Below, one piece after another: positions 1 to 7,612 of a DNA stretch of 25,911 bases. The position numbers and the translations under genes were made by a program. The stretch is taken from positions 1-25,911 of the IMG/VR virus record IMGVR_UViG_3300031539_000276. One strand, 5' to 3'. Under the pieces are notes generated by a model. That model saw only the letters and a program-made list of their open reading frames with translations. It made no database searches and had not been told where the DNA came from. Position 1 is the first letter of the stretch. The number at the start of each line of letters is the position of its first letter. This DNA is from a virus.

Positions 1-158
1 TCGGAGTCGGTGGGCGTGATCCAGCCGAACAGGATCGCGTTCATCCAGAGCCAGTTCTGGCCCGTGTGCAGCACCAGTAGGGTGCGGGCCGTGGAGAGTT
101 TCCCCTGCTCGTCGCGGAGCAAGTCACTGAGGCGGTGATTCTGGCGGCGCTCGTTCAT
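1..158 (-). CDS. Partial small membrane-associated phage protein (C-terminus beyond the window)
   Basis: The gene starts with the ATG at 158-156, which overlaps the TGA of the upstream gene in an ATGA junction, and stays open to the window edge (52 codons visible). The visible protein begins MNERRQNHRLSDLL, continues with a charged segment (RDEQGKLSTARTLL), and then enters a hydrophobic, Trp-rich stretch (NWLWMNAILFGWIT) that probably begins a membrane helix. A charged N-terminal 'LLRDEQGKLS' box followed by a membrane segment is a pattern I associate with small membrane proteins in phage lysis or late regions, but I cannot name the family. It directly follows a holin/XhlA-like gene, which fits a lysis-module position. 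Product unknown; the call is positional. Confidence 0.6.
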   Translation of the reverse strand, partial: MNERRQNHRLSDLLRDEQGKLSTARTLLVLHTGQNWLWMNAILFGWITPTDS

Positions 159-469
159 CGTGGGCCCCTCCTGCGCTCGTCGCGCACCTCATCCTCCAGC
201 CGCTTGATCCAACCGGCGTGCGCCTCCTGGGTTGTCTCAGCCCGGGCGAGCCGCTCACCATGATCGGCCACCGACGCCACGAGTTCCTTCACGTCCCCCT
301 TCGTCTCGGCAACGTTCTTGTCGGTGCGCTCGATCATGCCGCTCAGGCCATTGAGGCCCTTCTTCCAGGCCATCCACGCGCCGCCGGCGGAGAAGACCCC
401 ACCCACCGTGGCTGACACTCCAGCCACGATGGCGACTACTTGGACGAGGGAGGCGGGTTCGGCCTGCAT
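155..469 (-). CDS. Holin/XhlA-like membrane protein with coiled coil
   Basis: A 104-aa protein with one hydrophobic N-terminal segment (about residues 7-36, Gly/Ala/Val-rich, ending AWMAWKKG) followed by a long charged, heptad-like helix (about residues 43-98, from MIERTDKNV to RLEDEVRDERR). A membrane anchor plus coiled coil is the architecture of XhlA-type haemolysin/holin accessory proteins and of several phage lysis-cassette proteins. Their usual role is at the inner membrane during lysis; that role is inferred here. The ATG at 469-467 sits 2 nt after the stop of the methyltransferase-glycosyltransferase gene, with a GAGG motif about 8 nt upstream. It ends in an ATGA overlap with the next gene. 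No catalytic motif is visible. It could instead be a structural membrane-anchored coiled-coil protein. Confidence 0.65.
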   Translation of the reverse strand: MQAEPASLVQVVAIVAGVSATVGGVFSAGGAWMAWKKGLNGLSGMIERTDKNVAETKGDVKELVASVADHGERLARAETTQEAHAGWIKRLEDEVRDERRRGPR

Positions 470-471
470 GG

Positions 472-2187
472 TCAGATCCTCCCGTCAGGTGGTCGGCGGT
501 CAGCCGGTGAGGTCGGAAGGGCCAGCGCCTCGGCCACTTCTCCCCGGTAATAGGCCAGATTCTGGCGCAGGCGCGGGTCGGTCGGATTCAACTCTACCGC
601 CCTGGTCCCGTGGCGGATCGCCTCGTCATTCTTGCCCAGGTTGTACGCCGCCAGGGCAGCGTAGTCGTGCGGCGCGCTCCCCCACGCGAACGCTTCCGTG
701 AGGTAGAGCAGCTCCCGCTTGGTGATGGCGAGCGCCGCGATGGCCGCGGCGTAGCACGACACCCACTCGTTCCGCTCCATGCAGACCTTGGCGAGATCCA
801 CCCAGGCTTCGCGGAGGTTGGGGGCTTCCAATGCCGCGCGTGCCAGCCACTCCATCTGACGTGCCGGCTCGCACTTGGCGAGGTAGCGCATGGAGGCGGC
901 GCGCTCCGGCTTCCACTTCGCTGACGGGAGCGCGAGGTGCCGCCTAAACTCGGCGGCCGCCTCGTTGAGTTGCCCCCGAAAGAACAGCTCCCTGGCGTAG
1001 TAGTGCGCGTTTCTGTCGTCGTCCGGGGCTTCTGTTACCGCGAGCTTGAGCAGCGGCAGATAGTCGGGTTTGGCTCTGGCGGTCGGGTCGGGGTGGTGAT
1101 GGATCGCGAGCGTGACGTCGCCCTGTACCTCCTCTATCCCGTAAGTCTGAAGGACCTCGTGGACGGGATGCGTCCACCTGTACCCCTGGCGTGCGTGGAT
1201 CTTGTCGGCGTTGTAGACGATGTCCGGCGTCGTTCCGTCTGCAAGCCACGACCACGTGTAGGGGTATCGGGGACGGGTCAACCCTCGCGCCTTCGCGTCC
1301 TCCAGGGCTGCACGCCAGCCGGGCAGCAGCACCTCGTCCAGGTCGAGCGCGATGCAGTAGTCCGCGTCGCCCGGGATGAGCGATAGCGAGGCGGTGCGGG
1401 CCACGTCAAACCTCCACGGATCCACTACGATCTCGTGGACTGTCACGCCCGCGTCGCGGAGGACCTTCTGCGTCCCATCGGTCGAGCCGGTATCAGTGAC
1501 CACGCGATAGTCCGCGCCGACGGTGGACGCGGCCCACCGTTGGGCGCACGCGGCCTCGTTCTTCGAGATGGCGTACACGGCGACCTTCACGCGCACACCG
1601 GCTTCCCCCCGGGGCCCCATCTCCCCACGGGGACACGGTCCCGGGCCTAGCGGCCCGACTAGTCCGGTCGGGCCTATTGTGGCCCGGTAGATGTACGCCC
1701 CGATCTCAGCGTCGTTCACGAACTCGGTCGGTTCCCCGAGTGCGGCGCATACGCGCTCGTGCGACCAATCCTCCTCCACGTGGGTTTCAAACGGGTTGCC
1801 GCACAACGCCCCCTGCGGATAGTGGACGATGGGGATGGACACGACCACCATGTCCGCCACGCCACGAATCCTGTCCAAGAGCACGCGCGCCTCCTTGGAT
1901 GTCATGTGCTCCAGCACGTCCCCGAGGAAGGCGAGGTCATAGCGTCCCTCCGGCTCCCAGGTCCGCGCGTCGGAGACGTGGACAACGTCGTACTGCTCAC
2001 GGAGCTTGTACGCATCGACGTATGGCTCCCACACCTCCACAGCCGTCCAGTGGGAGCCGGGCCAGCGCGCGCGGAAAAGCTGCGCGTAGGTGCCGCAGCC
2101 CGCGCCGATGTCCAGGACGCGCTTCGGCCTTTCGCCCATGAGGCGTTCCACCATCCAGGCCTTACCATGTGGGCTGCTGCCCGGCAT
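472..2187 (-). CDS. Fusion enzyme: SAM methyltransferase + collagen-like linker + GT2 glycosyltransferase + TPR repeats
   Basis: A 571-aa protein. The start is the ATG at 2187-2185, 6 nt after a strong AGGAGG; longer upstream readings lack a good ribosome binding site. Domain 1 (about 20-170) is a class I SAM-dependent methyltransferase: motif I VLDIGAGCG at 24-32, an acidic residue after strand 2 (VEVWEP, 50-55), and GDVLEHM at 89-95. Residues 172-197 form a short collagen-like Gly-X-Y linker with one register break. Domain 2 (about 200-370) is a family 2 glycosyltransferase: SKNEA at 208-212, DTGSTDGT at 232-239, the metal-binding DLDE at 282-285 and WTHPVHE at 338-344. From about 385 to 560 there are helical repeats of TPR type. 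GT2 domains followed by TPRs occur in protein/peptide glycosyltransferases such as SunS. It lies beside a GPT-rich collagen-like tail fibre, so I infer it decorates that fibre. Host surface glycans are an alternative substrate. Confidence 0.85.
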   Translation of the reverse strand: MPGSSPHGKAWMVERLMGERPKRVLDIGAGCGTYAQLFRARWPGSHWTAVEVWEPYVDAYKLREQYDVVHVSDARTWEPEGRYDLAFLGDVLEHMTSKEARVLLDRIRGVADMVVVSIPIVHYPQGALCGNPFETHVEEDWSHERVCAALGEPTEFVNDAEIGAYIYRATIGPTGLVGPLGPGPCPRGEMGPRGEAGVRVKVAVYAISKNEAACAQRWAASTVGADYRVVTDTGSTDGTQKVLRDAGVTVHEIVVDPWRFDVARTASLSLIPGDADYCIALDLDEVLLPGWRAALEDAKARGLTRPRYPYTWSWLADGTTPDIVYNADKIHARQGYRWTHPVHEVLQTYGIEEVQGDVTLAIHHHPDPTARAKPDYLPLLKLAVTEAPDDDRNAHYYARELFFRGQLNEAAAEFRRHLALPSAKWKPERAASMRYLAKCEPARQMEWLARAALEAPNLREAWVDLAKVCMERNEWVSCYAAAIAALAITKRELLYLTEAFAWGSAPHDYAALAAYNLGKNDEAIRHGTRAVELNPTDPRLRQNLAYYRGEVAEALALPTSPADRRPPDGRI

Positions 2188-2197
2188 CGGCGTCCTC

Positions 2198-2344
2198 CTA
2201 GTTGTTCTGGGCGGGCGGCTCATCACCGCCGCCGCCACCCGGGCGGGTGGAGGTGAACGACCGCCGCCGAAGCGACTTGACGAGGACCAGCCCGCAGATC
2301 ACCAACGTGACCACGGCGACCAGAATCCCAATCCACTTGCTCAT
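2198..2344 (-). CDS. 48-aa single-helix membrane protein with Gly/Pro-rich tail
   Basis: A short gene between the collagen fibre and the fusion enzyme. The ATG at 2344-2342 is preceded at 5-6 nt by a textbook GCAGGAGG, and the stop TAG at 2200-2198 is embedded in the ribosome binding site of the next gene (TAGGAGG), implying translational coupling. The 48 residues comprise MSKW, one strong transmembrane helix (about 4-22, IGILVAVVTLVICGLVLV), a basic stop-transfer box (KSLRRR), then a Ser/Thr/Gly/Pro tail with five consecutive glycines and an acidic end (DEPPAQNN). The positive charges predict an N-out/C-in topology. I do not recognise a family. It could anchor the glycosyltransferase, take part in lysis (small holin or spanin-like) or alter the host envelope. 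Confidence 0.75.
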   Translation of the reverse strand: MSKWIGILVAVVTLVICGLVLVKSLRRRSFTSTRPGGGGGDEPPAQNN

Positions 2345-2380
2345 GATTCCTCCTGCGTAAATGGTTTCACTTCCCTCCTC

Positions 2381-5300
2381 CTACCACGAGCCAGGATACC
2401 ACACGATTGCACCACTCATGTACGCCAGCACGTCGCCGTCCTCGGGTGAGTTTTCCGGGGTGATCGAGCCTGGCGGTCCCGTCGGCCCGGTGGGCCCTGT
2501 ATCTCCCGGCTCTCCAGTGTTGCCCTGAGGTCCTGTAGGGCCAGCGGGCCCCGTTGCTCCCGGAGTCCCCGTCTCACCTATCGCACCCTGCGGACCCGTC
2601 GGGCCCTGTGGACCTGTAGCCCCTTGAGAACCTTCGGCACCGGCCGGGCCGGTCGGCCCTACTGGACCCGTGGGCCCTGCCGCGCCGGTCGCGCCCGTCT
2701 CTCCGGTTTCTCCAATGCTCCCCTGGGGTCCAGTCGGTCCAGTGGCACCCGTGGCACCAGCGGCACCCTCGCCACCCTGTGGGCCTGTAGGACCCGTCGC
2801 ACCCGTTGCTCCTGGCGTACCAGTCTCACCAATCGGGCCCGTGTCGCCCGTCGGGCCTGTGGGGCCGGTAGCGCCTTGGCTGCCTTCCGCACCGGCAGGG
2901 CCAGTCGGTCCCGTTGGGCCAGCTGCACCCGTAGGTCCAGTGGGGCCCGTCTCTCCGGTTTCACCGATAGCGCCCTGTGAGCCTGTCGGCCCTGTGGCAC
3001 CCGTCGGGCCCTGGGAGCCCTCGACACCTATGGGACCCGTTGGACCCGTCGGCCCCTGCGGCCCCGTGGCCCCTTGAGCGCCCGTCTCACCAATAGGGCC
3101 GATCTCCCCCATCGGGCCCGTGGGGCCAGTGGCACCGTCCGCCCCGGCCTGCGCGACTAAGATCCAGTACGGCGAACCCGTGGGCTCCTCACCAGTGCTG
3201 CTCACTGAGATGAGGATGAAGCTAGACCCATAGGACTCCACGACATCGTCTGTGAAGTACGTCGTTTCGGCGACCCACTCGCCCATCCACTTCATCCCAG
3301 CAGCACCCTCAGGACCCGTCGGGCCTGTCGGTCCCGTCGGCCCCGTCGGACCGATCGAGCCCGTCTCGCCTATCGGTCCCGTGTCTCCGGTCGGGCCAGT
3401 AGGTCCCGTGGCACCCTGCGAACCTTCCGCACCAGCAGGACCCGTTGGCCCGGTCGGACCAGCAGGGCCGGTGGGACCCGTGGCGCCAGCCACCACCAGG
3501 TCGCCGACAGGGACGTTCCGGTTCCCCTGCGCGGAGTCGTCGTAGATGAGGAGGAGGTCGTTCACCCCGTCCACTGGGTCGGCCAGCGGGGTGAGGCGGG
3601 CCACGTCCACGTTGGGCACCAGGTCGCCGGTGGCTGCGTCTACGTCGAGGCGGAGCGCTCCGTCGCCGGCGGCCTTGAACACGAGCGGACCCATTACCTG
3701 ACTACCGCCCTGGTTCGTCGCCACTACCACCGGCGCCGGCGTGAACTCATAGACCACCGCCTCACCGGCCGCTCCAGTACCACCAGCCCCAGAGTACGGC
3801 GTCAGTGTCAGCGCCCACGTATGGCCGCGGATATCACCATCGGTCGGTTCTAGGACATCGTCTTTGTTCGGAGCATCCAGGGTGAAATCGTAGAACGGCG
3901 CGGCGTCCTTCGTGATGACGATCCTCAGGCTACCGACGCCATCCGTCGCCAGGTTCCAGTAGACCCACAGCGCTGTGTAGTTGCCCACGGGCGGCGGGTT
4001 GAGGACATCCACTACTTCCAGCCATGCCGACAGGATCTTGTTCCGCTCAAACCCCGCCGGGATGCTCCGCCGGATCAGCGAGGACTTGACCGCAGCGCCC
4101 TGGGCAGCGGCCGAGGTCCCTGCGCAGTTGAACATCCACCCGGAGAGGTACAGCTCCTGGCCGTCCAGGAGGGCGTCGATGGCGGAGAGGATCGCGGAGA
4201 GTTTCACCTGGGTCCCGAACGTGCTGAAGGTCCACGTCGCCACGCCCACGTCCGCGTCACTGGCGAGGGACGGGTCCTCGAAAGCGTCAGTGCCCGCAGC
4301 GGCAACCACGGCCTTGAGGCGACCAGACAGGCTGTCGGTGTCGATGGTCCGGGCCGTGCCGTAGGCTTCGTTGTCCGCGTCTACTGTCAGGTCCACCTCG
4401 CCCGAGGGGAACACGTCGGAGTCGGATTCCCGGTAGACAGTCTTGGAGGTGAGGGCGGGGGTGCCGTCGTCCACCGCGTAGGCCTCGATGACCACATTTG
4501 CCGCACCGTCCGCCGGGTGCGCGAAGCTGAACGGCTGGGCGAGCGGGTCGGTGGAGGGGCCCACGCTCGTGTAGGCCGGCGGGCCCGAGCCCTTGGCGTA
4601 GGTCCGGTAGTAGAGAGTGATGTTCGTGCCCTGGCCCGCAGCCACGGCGAGCCACTTCTCGTTGCCGTCGGTGGTGCGGCCCAGGTAGATGAGCTCCATG
4701 GTGGGGAGGTTGCCGCTCACCTGGTACGTGAAGGGCTTCACCTGGAGGCCGGTCACGTCGCCGTCCGCCACGTCCTCACCGACGATGCCCACGTAGACGG
4801 TCTGGGTCGGATCGCCGTCCGGGTCGAAGGTGTGGACCAGGACGCTTCCGGTCGCGTCTTCCACGCCCGATGCGTTCACCTCGCCGATGGTCGGGGCGTC
4901 GGTGACGTCCACCAGCCACCGAACGTGGGCGATGGGGTAGGTCCCCTGCCACACGAGGTAGAGCTCATCGCCGTCCAGGTCGAGCGTGGCCACCAGGGAG
5001 GGCTCGGTGAAGACCACCTTGAAGGACTTCTTGTAAGCGAAGAGTTGGTGAGCACCTGTGGTGCCCGTCGGGGTCTCGTATCCGAGGGCGGTCATGTAGA
5101 GCGTGTCGCCCAGGTCCCATGTCCCGCCGAGCACGAAGCTGGCCAGGCCATCGGCGTCCACCGCGTGGGCGGCCTGGGCGGCGGCGGTCGCGGCCGAGGG
5201 GTAGCCGGTGTCAGACACCGCAACCCTTACCGAGCCGGTGAACGGGAGCTTGGTGCGGAAGAACCCTGTGGCGGTCCCGGTGATGTCCCAGGAGACCGTG

Positions 5301-7612
5301 GCCTCGAGGACGGCCGGCCGCTTGAAGCCGTACCGGGTGACTTCGCCCGCGCCCGGGACGATGTCGCCGAGGGCTTGGATCCAGACCAATAGGCTCCGGC
5401 CCCAGCAATTCCCGGCCGTGGCCACCCTACCGATCCCCGCGACGGGGCCACGGATCTCCTGATCCGTCCCCGGGTCTCGGCCCACATACTTGTCGGTGAC
5501 GATGACAACGGGGTCGCCGGGTTCTAGGTGCGGGTGACCGTAGGTGGGCCGGATCTCCCAGAGCATGAGTCCATATGCGAAGTGATACGGGATCCGCTCG
5601 GCCACGATGTTGCCCAGGGTGCCGTCCGGGATCCACTTGGCGGTCTCATCATCCAGCCGCTCGGTCGTCTGGAGCCCGCGGCCACCCAGCTTCTCGGTGG
5701 CGGTCGCGTAGAACCGCCTCGATTCTCCGTCAAACCCGCCATTGCCGTCCTCGTCCTCAGCCCAGCCCCACGGAACGAAATACTCGTCCGTCCGCGAGGC
5801 GTACCCGGGGCCGATGTAGACCGGGGTGTAGTCGCCCGGCAGGAAAATGGCGGCGGGGGGTGGGACGGTCTGGTCGTCGCTCATCATCCGGACGGCCTTG
5901 ACCCGGCCCTGGGAAGTGATGATCCCGCACCCGGCCAGGTAAGCCAGGCGGTCCAGCTCATCCTTCGCGTCGGTCTCGCGGATGGTCTTGGTGACGTAGT
6001 TCGCGTCCTCCAGCAGCGGCCCACGGAACCGCCCGGGAAGGCCCACCTGGCCGTCCACGATGTCGGCAGCGGCAACCTTGATTGTGACGTTCGCGTACTC
6101 GATGGGCGTCCGCGTGCCATTGGCCCCGGAGGTCACAACAAACGGCGGGATGGTGCGGCGGAGTCGGTGGAGCGGGGAGATGCACGTCAGGACGTGGGCA
6201 GTGTCCGCGCACTCGTAGTCCTCCACCTCGAAGCTGTCGATGTGCATCCACTCGGAGCGCAACAGGTACTCGTAGGTCGGATCCCCGATCCAAATCCTGA
6301 CCTCGATCTCGCCGATGTGGTTCGCGGCGAGGATCTGCGTTCCGTAGTCGAGGTAGTCCTTCTCCCCGGTCTTCAGGATCCGCACGATGGCCTTGGTGAT
6401 GTTCCCCTTCAGCGAGTGGGGCTCCACTTGCCAGACGGCGTCGCTCACCGTGGCCACGCCGGAGAGGTCGGTCGTGGTCACCTCGCGCACTCCGAGCCGA
6501 CGCGCGATGGGCGATGCGAACCCGTCGGCGGACGGCGTGAGCGTGACGCGCATGTTCCAAGCGGCCGCCGGCGTGAGGCCGGAGAGGTCCGAGCCGCCGC
6601 GCGCGGTGTTGTCCTCGCCGATCACGTCCCCGTCCTTCACCGCGGTCCACGCGCCTCCACCCGAGGGCTGGATCTCATACGTGAGCGTGGAGCCGTTCGG
6701 GGCCTGGCCGTCCGCGATGATCTCCTGGCTCCCGGTGGTGCCGAGCCCTTGGATCCTGTTCCCGGCGCCCGAGAACGTGACGGTCGCCACGGTGTAACTC
6801 GCCCGGGCCAGCGTGAAGCGGGGCATGGAGCCACCGGGCGAGTCCAGGAGGATGACGGTGCCTCCGCCTCGCTCCTCGCCCTGGCTCGTGGCTCCTTCGG
6901 AAATGGCGTAGTGGGTGACCGAGTAGCCCGTGTCCGTGATGTTGGAGCCGAGGCGCGAGTCGGCGAGCCAGGCGGTGTTGCTCGCGGGCTCGCCGGTCGC
7001 CGTGACACCCCAGATTCGGATAAGGGTCTCGGGACATGTGGTCTGGGCGCCGGACCACCCCTCCGCGTACTTCGGCGCGGGCCCGACCACCGGGATGTAC
7101 TCGGCGTCGGTGAAGTCGAAGGTGATGTCCGACGCCGTGGTCCCGGGGGCCAGGGCGGTGGCGAATCCGATCTGGGCCACCACCATGCGGTCGTCGTCCG
7201 GCCCGCGCTCGATGACCCGGTAGATGGCCGCCCGCCATTCCGTCACGTCCTTGGCCAGGGCGCCGTTCGCCTTCGGGTGGAGGCGGGCCACCAGGTTGGC
7301 GAGCTCCCGGCGCTCGGCGTCGGCACCGGTCCACGTGATAATCAGGCCCATCGCCGGCATCGTGCGGGTCAGGCCGGTGACAAGCGTCCCGTCGTCGCTT
7401 CCCTGGGTGATGGCGTCCGACGTGTTCCGATAGAGCATGAGCCCGCCGGAGTCGAGCACCTGGACGTTGAGGCCGGAGTCGGCCCCGGTCCATTCGTCCA
7501 GCGTGTCCTTCACGTCGGAAGAGCGGACCTGGACCACCTCCGCGATGAGGTGGAGCGCCGGGTCAGGGCGGTGCAGCAGATCGCGGAACTTCGGGGTCCA
7601 CCCTGACCTCAT
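2381..7612 (-). CDS. Giant tail tip/fibre protein with C-terminal collagen-like stalk
   Basis: A 1743-aa protein, last and largest of the tail-tip genes. It starts in an ATGA overlap with the 889-aa tail gene. The first ~770 residues are mixed beta-rich domains, and a segment near 400-770 (rich in aromatic/beta motifs, including [19 protein letters not shown] and [16 protein letters not shown]) resembles tail hub/baseplate proteins in general character. Residues ~770-1370 look like a string of Ig/FNIII-like beta domains. From ~1374 the protein becomes collagen-like (Gly-X-Y, mostly GPT), interrupted at ~1440-1490 by a Trp/Tyr-rich module, and ends in a short non-collagen cap ([18 protein letters not shown]...WYPGSW). 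The role is inferred as a central tail tip plus receptor-binding fibre. The hub assignment is weaker than the fibre assignment. Confidence 0.8.
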   Translation of the reverse strand: MRSGWTPKFRDLLHRPDPALHLIAEVVQVRSSDVKDTLDEWTGADSGLNVQVLDSGGLMLYRNTSDAITQGSDDGTLVTGLTRTMPAMGLIITWTGADAERRELANLVARLHPKANGALAKDVTEWRAAIYRVIERGPDDDRMVVAQIGFATALAPGTTASDITFDFTDAEYIPVVGPAPKYAEGWSGAQTTCPETLIRIWGVTATGEPASNTAWLADSRLGSNITDTGYSVTHYAISEGATSQGEERGGGTVILLDSPGGSMPRFTLARASYTVATVTFSGAGNRIQGLGTTGSQEIIADGQAPNGSTLTYEIQPSGGGAWTAVKDGDVIGEDNTARGGSDLSGLTPAAAWNMRVTLTPSADGFASPIARRLGVREVTTTDLSGVATVSDAVWQVEPHSLKGNITKAIVRILKTGEKDYLDYGTQILAANHIGEIEVRIWIGDPTYEYLLRSEWMHIDSFEVEDYECADTAHVLTCISPLHRLRRTIPPFVVTSGANGTRTPIEYANVTIKVAAADIVDGQVGLPGRFRGPLLEDANYVTKTIRETDAKDELDRLAYLAGCGIITSQGRVKAVRMMSDDQTVPPPAAIFLPGDYTPVYIGPGYASRTDEYFVPWGWAEDEDGNGGFDGESRRFYATATEKLGGRGLQTTERLDDETAKWIPDGTLGNIVAERIPYHFAYGLMLWEIRPTYGHPHLEPGDPVVIVTDKYVGRDPGTDQEIRGPVAGIGRVATAGNCWGRSLLVWIQALGDIVPGAGEVTRYGFKRPAVLEATVSWDITGTATGFFRTKLPFTGSVRVAVSDTGYPSAATAAAQAAHAVDADGLASFVLGGTWDLGDTLYMTALGYETPTGTTGAHQLFAYKKSFKVVFTEPSLVATLDLDGDELYLVWQGTYPIAHVRWLVDVTDAPTIGEVNASGVEDATGSVLVHTFDPDGDPTQTVYVGIVGEDVADGDVTGLQVKPFTYQVSGNLPTMELIYLGRTTDGNEKWLAVAAGQGTNITLYYRTYAKGSGPPAYTSVGPSTDPLAQPFSFAHPADGAANVVIEAYAVDDGTPALTSKTVYRESDSDVFPSGEVDLTVDADNEAYGTARTIDTDSLSGRLKAVVAAAGTDAFEDPSLASDADVGVATWTFSTFGTQVKLSAILSAIDALLDGQELYLSGWMFNCAGTSAAAQGAAVKSSLIRRSIPAGFERNKILSAWLEVVDVLNPPPVGNYTALWVYWNLATDGVGSLRIVITKDAAPFYDFTLDAPNKDDVLEPTDGDIRGHTWALTLTPYSGAGGTGAAGEAVVYEFTPAPVVVATNQGGSQVMGPLVFKAAGDGALRLDVDAATGDLVPNVDVARLTPLADPVDGVNDLLLIYDDSAQGNRNVPVGDLVVAGATGPTGPAGPTGPTGPAGAEGSQGATGPTGPTGDTGPIGETGSIGPTGPTGPTGPTGPEGAAGMKWMGEWVAETTYFTDDVVESYGSSFILISVSSTGEEPTGSPYWILVAQAGADGATGPTGPMGEIGPIGETGAQGATGPQGPTGPTGPIGVEGSQGPTGATGPTGSQGAIGETGETGPTGPTGAAGPTGPTGPAGAEGSQGATGPTGPTGDTGPIGETGTPGATGATGPTGPQGGEGAAGATGATGPTGPQGSIGETGETGATGAAGPTGPVGPTGPAGAEGSQGATGPQGPTGPQGAIGETGTPGATGPAGPTGPQGNTGEPGDTGPTGPTGPPGSITPENSPEDGDVLAYMSGAIVWYPGSW
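2467..3146 (-). repeat. Collagen-like Gly-X-Y repeat block 2 (coding)
   Basis: This part of the 1743-aa fibre gene encodes about 225 residues of nearly unbroken Gly-X-Y triplets, dominated by [12 protein letters not shown] and GAEGSQ modules. Such segments form trimeric triple helices in bacterial and phage collagen-like proteins. A module containing [14 protein letters not shown] occurs here twice and once in block 1. The same amino acids are written with different synonymous codons, so the DNA is a degenerate, not perfect, tandem repeat. Confidence 0.9.
3147..3295 (-). other. Carbohydrate-binding-like module inserted in the collagen stalk
   Basis: Between the two collagen blocks the fibre gene encodes ~50 residues (starting MKWMGEW) with regularly spaced aromatic residues: [14 protein letters not shown], then P-YWILV. 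The W...Y...D.V...G..Y/F...P....W pattern resembles the small chitin-binding/CBM5/12-like modules commonly seen in phage collagen-like fibres. It would be displayed on the outside of the trimer at a hinge in the stalk. Binding specificity cannot be read from the sequence. Confidence 0.6.
3296..3494 (-). repeat. Collagen-like Gly-X-Y repeat block 1 (coding)
   Basis: About 65 residues of Gly-X-Y triplets, mostly GPT and GPA, at fibre residues ~1374-1439, between the beta-domain region and the inserted Trp/Tyr-rich module. It contains the first copy of the [14 protein letters not shown] module. Hydroxyproline is not expected in bacteria, so stability would rely on Gln/Glu/Thr at the Y position or on glycosylation of Thr. 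Confidence 0.9.

Noticed and set aside
2188-2238. Longer N-terminus for the methyltransferase fusion
   Set aside because: It would overlap the 48-aa gene and lacks a ribosome binding site, while the ATG at 2187 has AGGAGG at the right spacing.
2670-3077. Plus-strand GPV/APV-type proline-rich repeat protein
   Set aside because: It is the reverse complement of the collagen repeats, in which Gly-Pro codons read backwards again give Gly-Pro; there is no separate start signal or context.
2467-3494. Repeat array resembling CRISPR or satellite DNA
   Set aside because: The repeat period follows 9-nt coding triplets (Gly-X-Y) with degenerate codons and no spacers; it is fully explained by collagen-like coding sequence.
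5528-7606. A 692-codon open frame on the plus strand
   Set aside because: Antisense shadow of the fibre gene, made possible by high G/C at the third codon position; no domain-like pattern and no neighbouring plus-strand genes.
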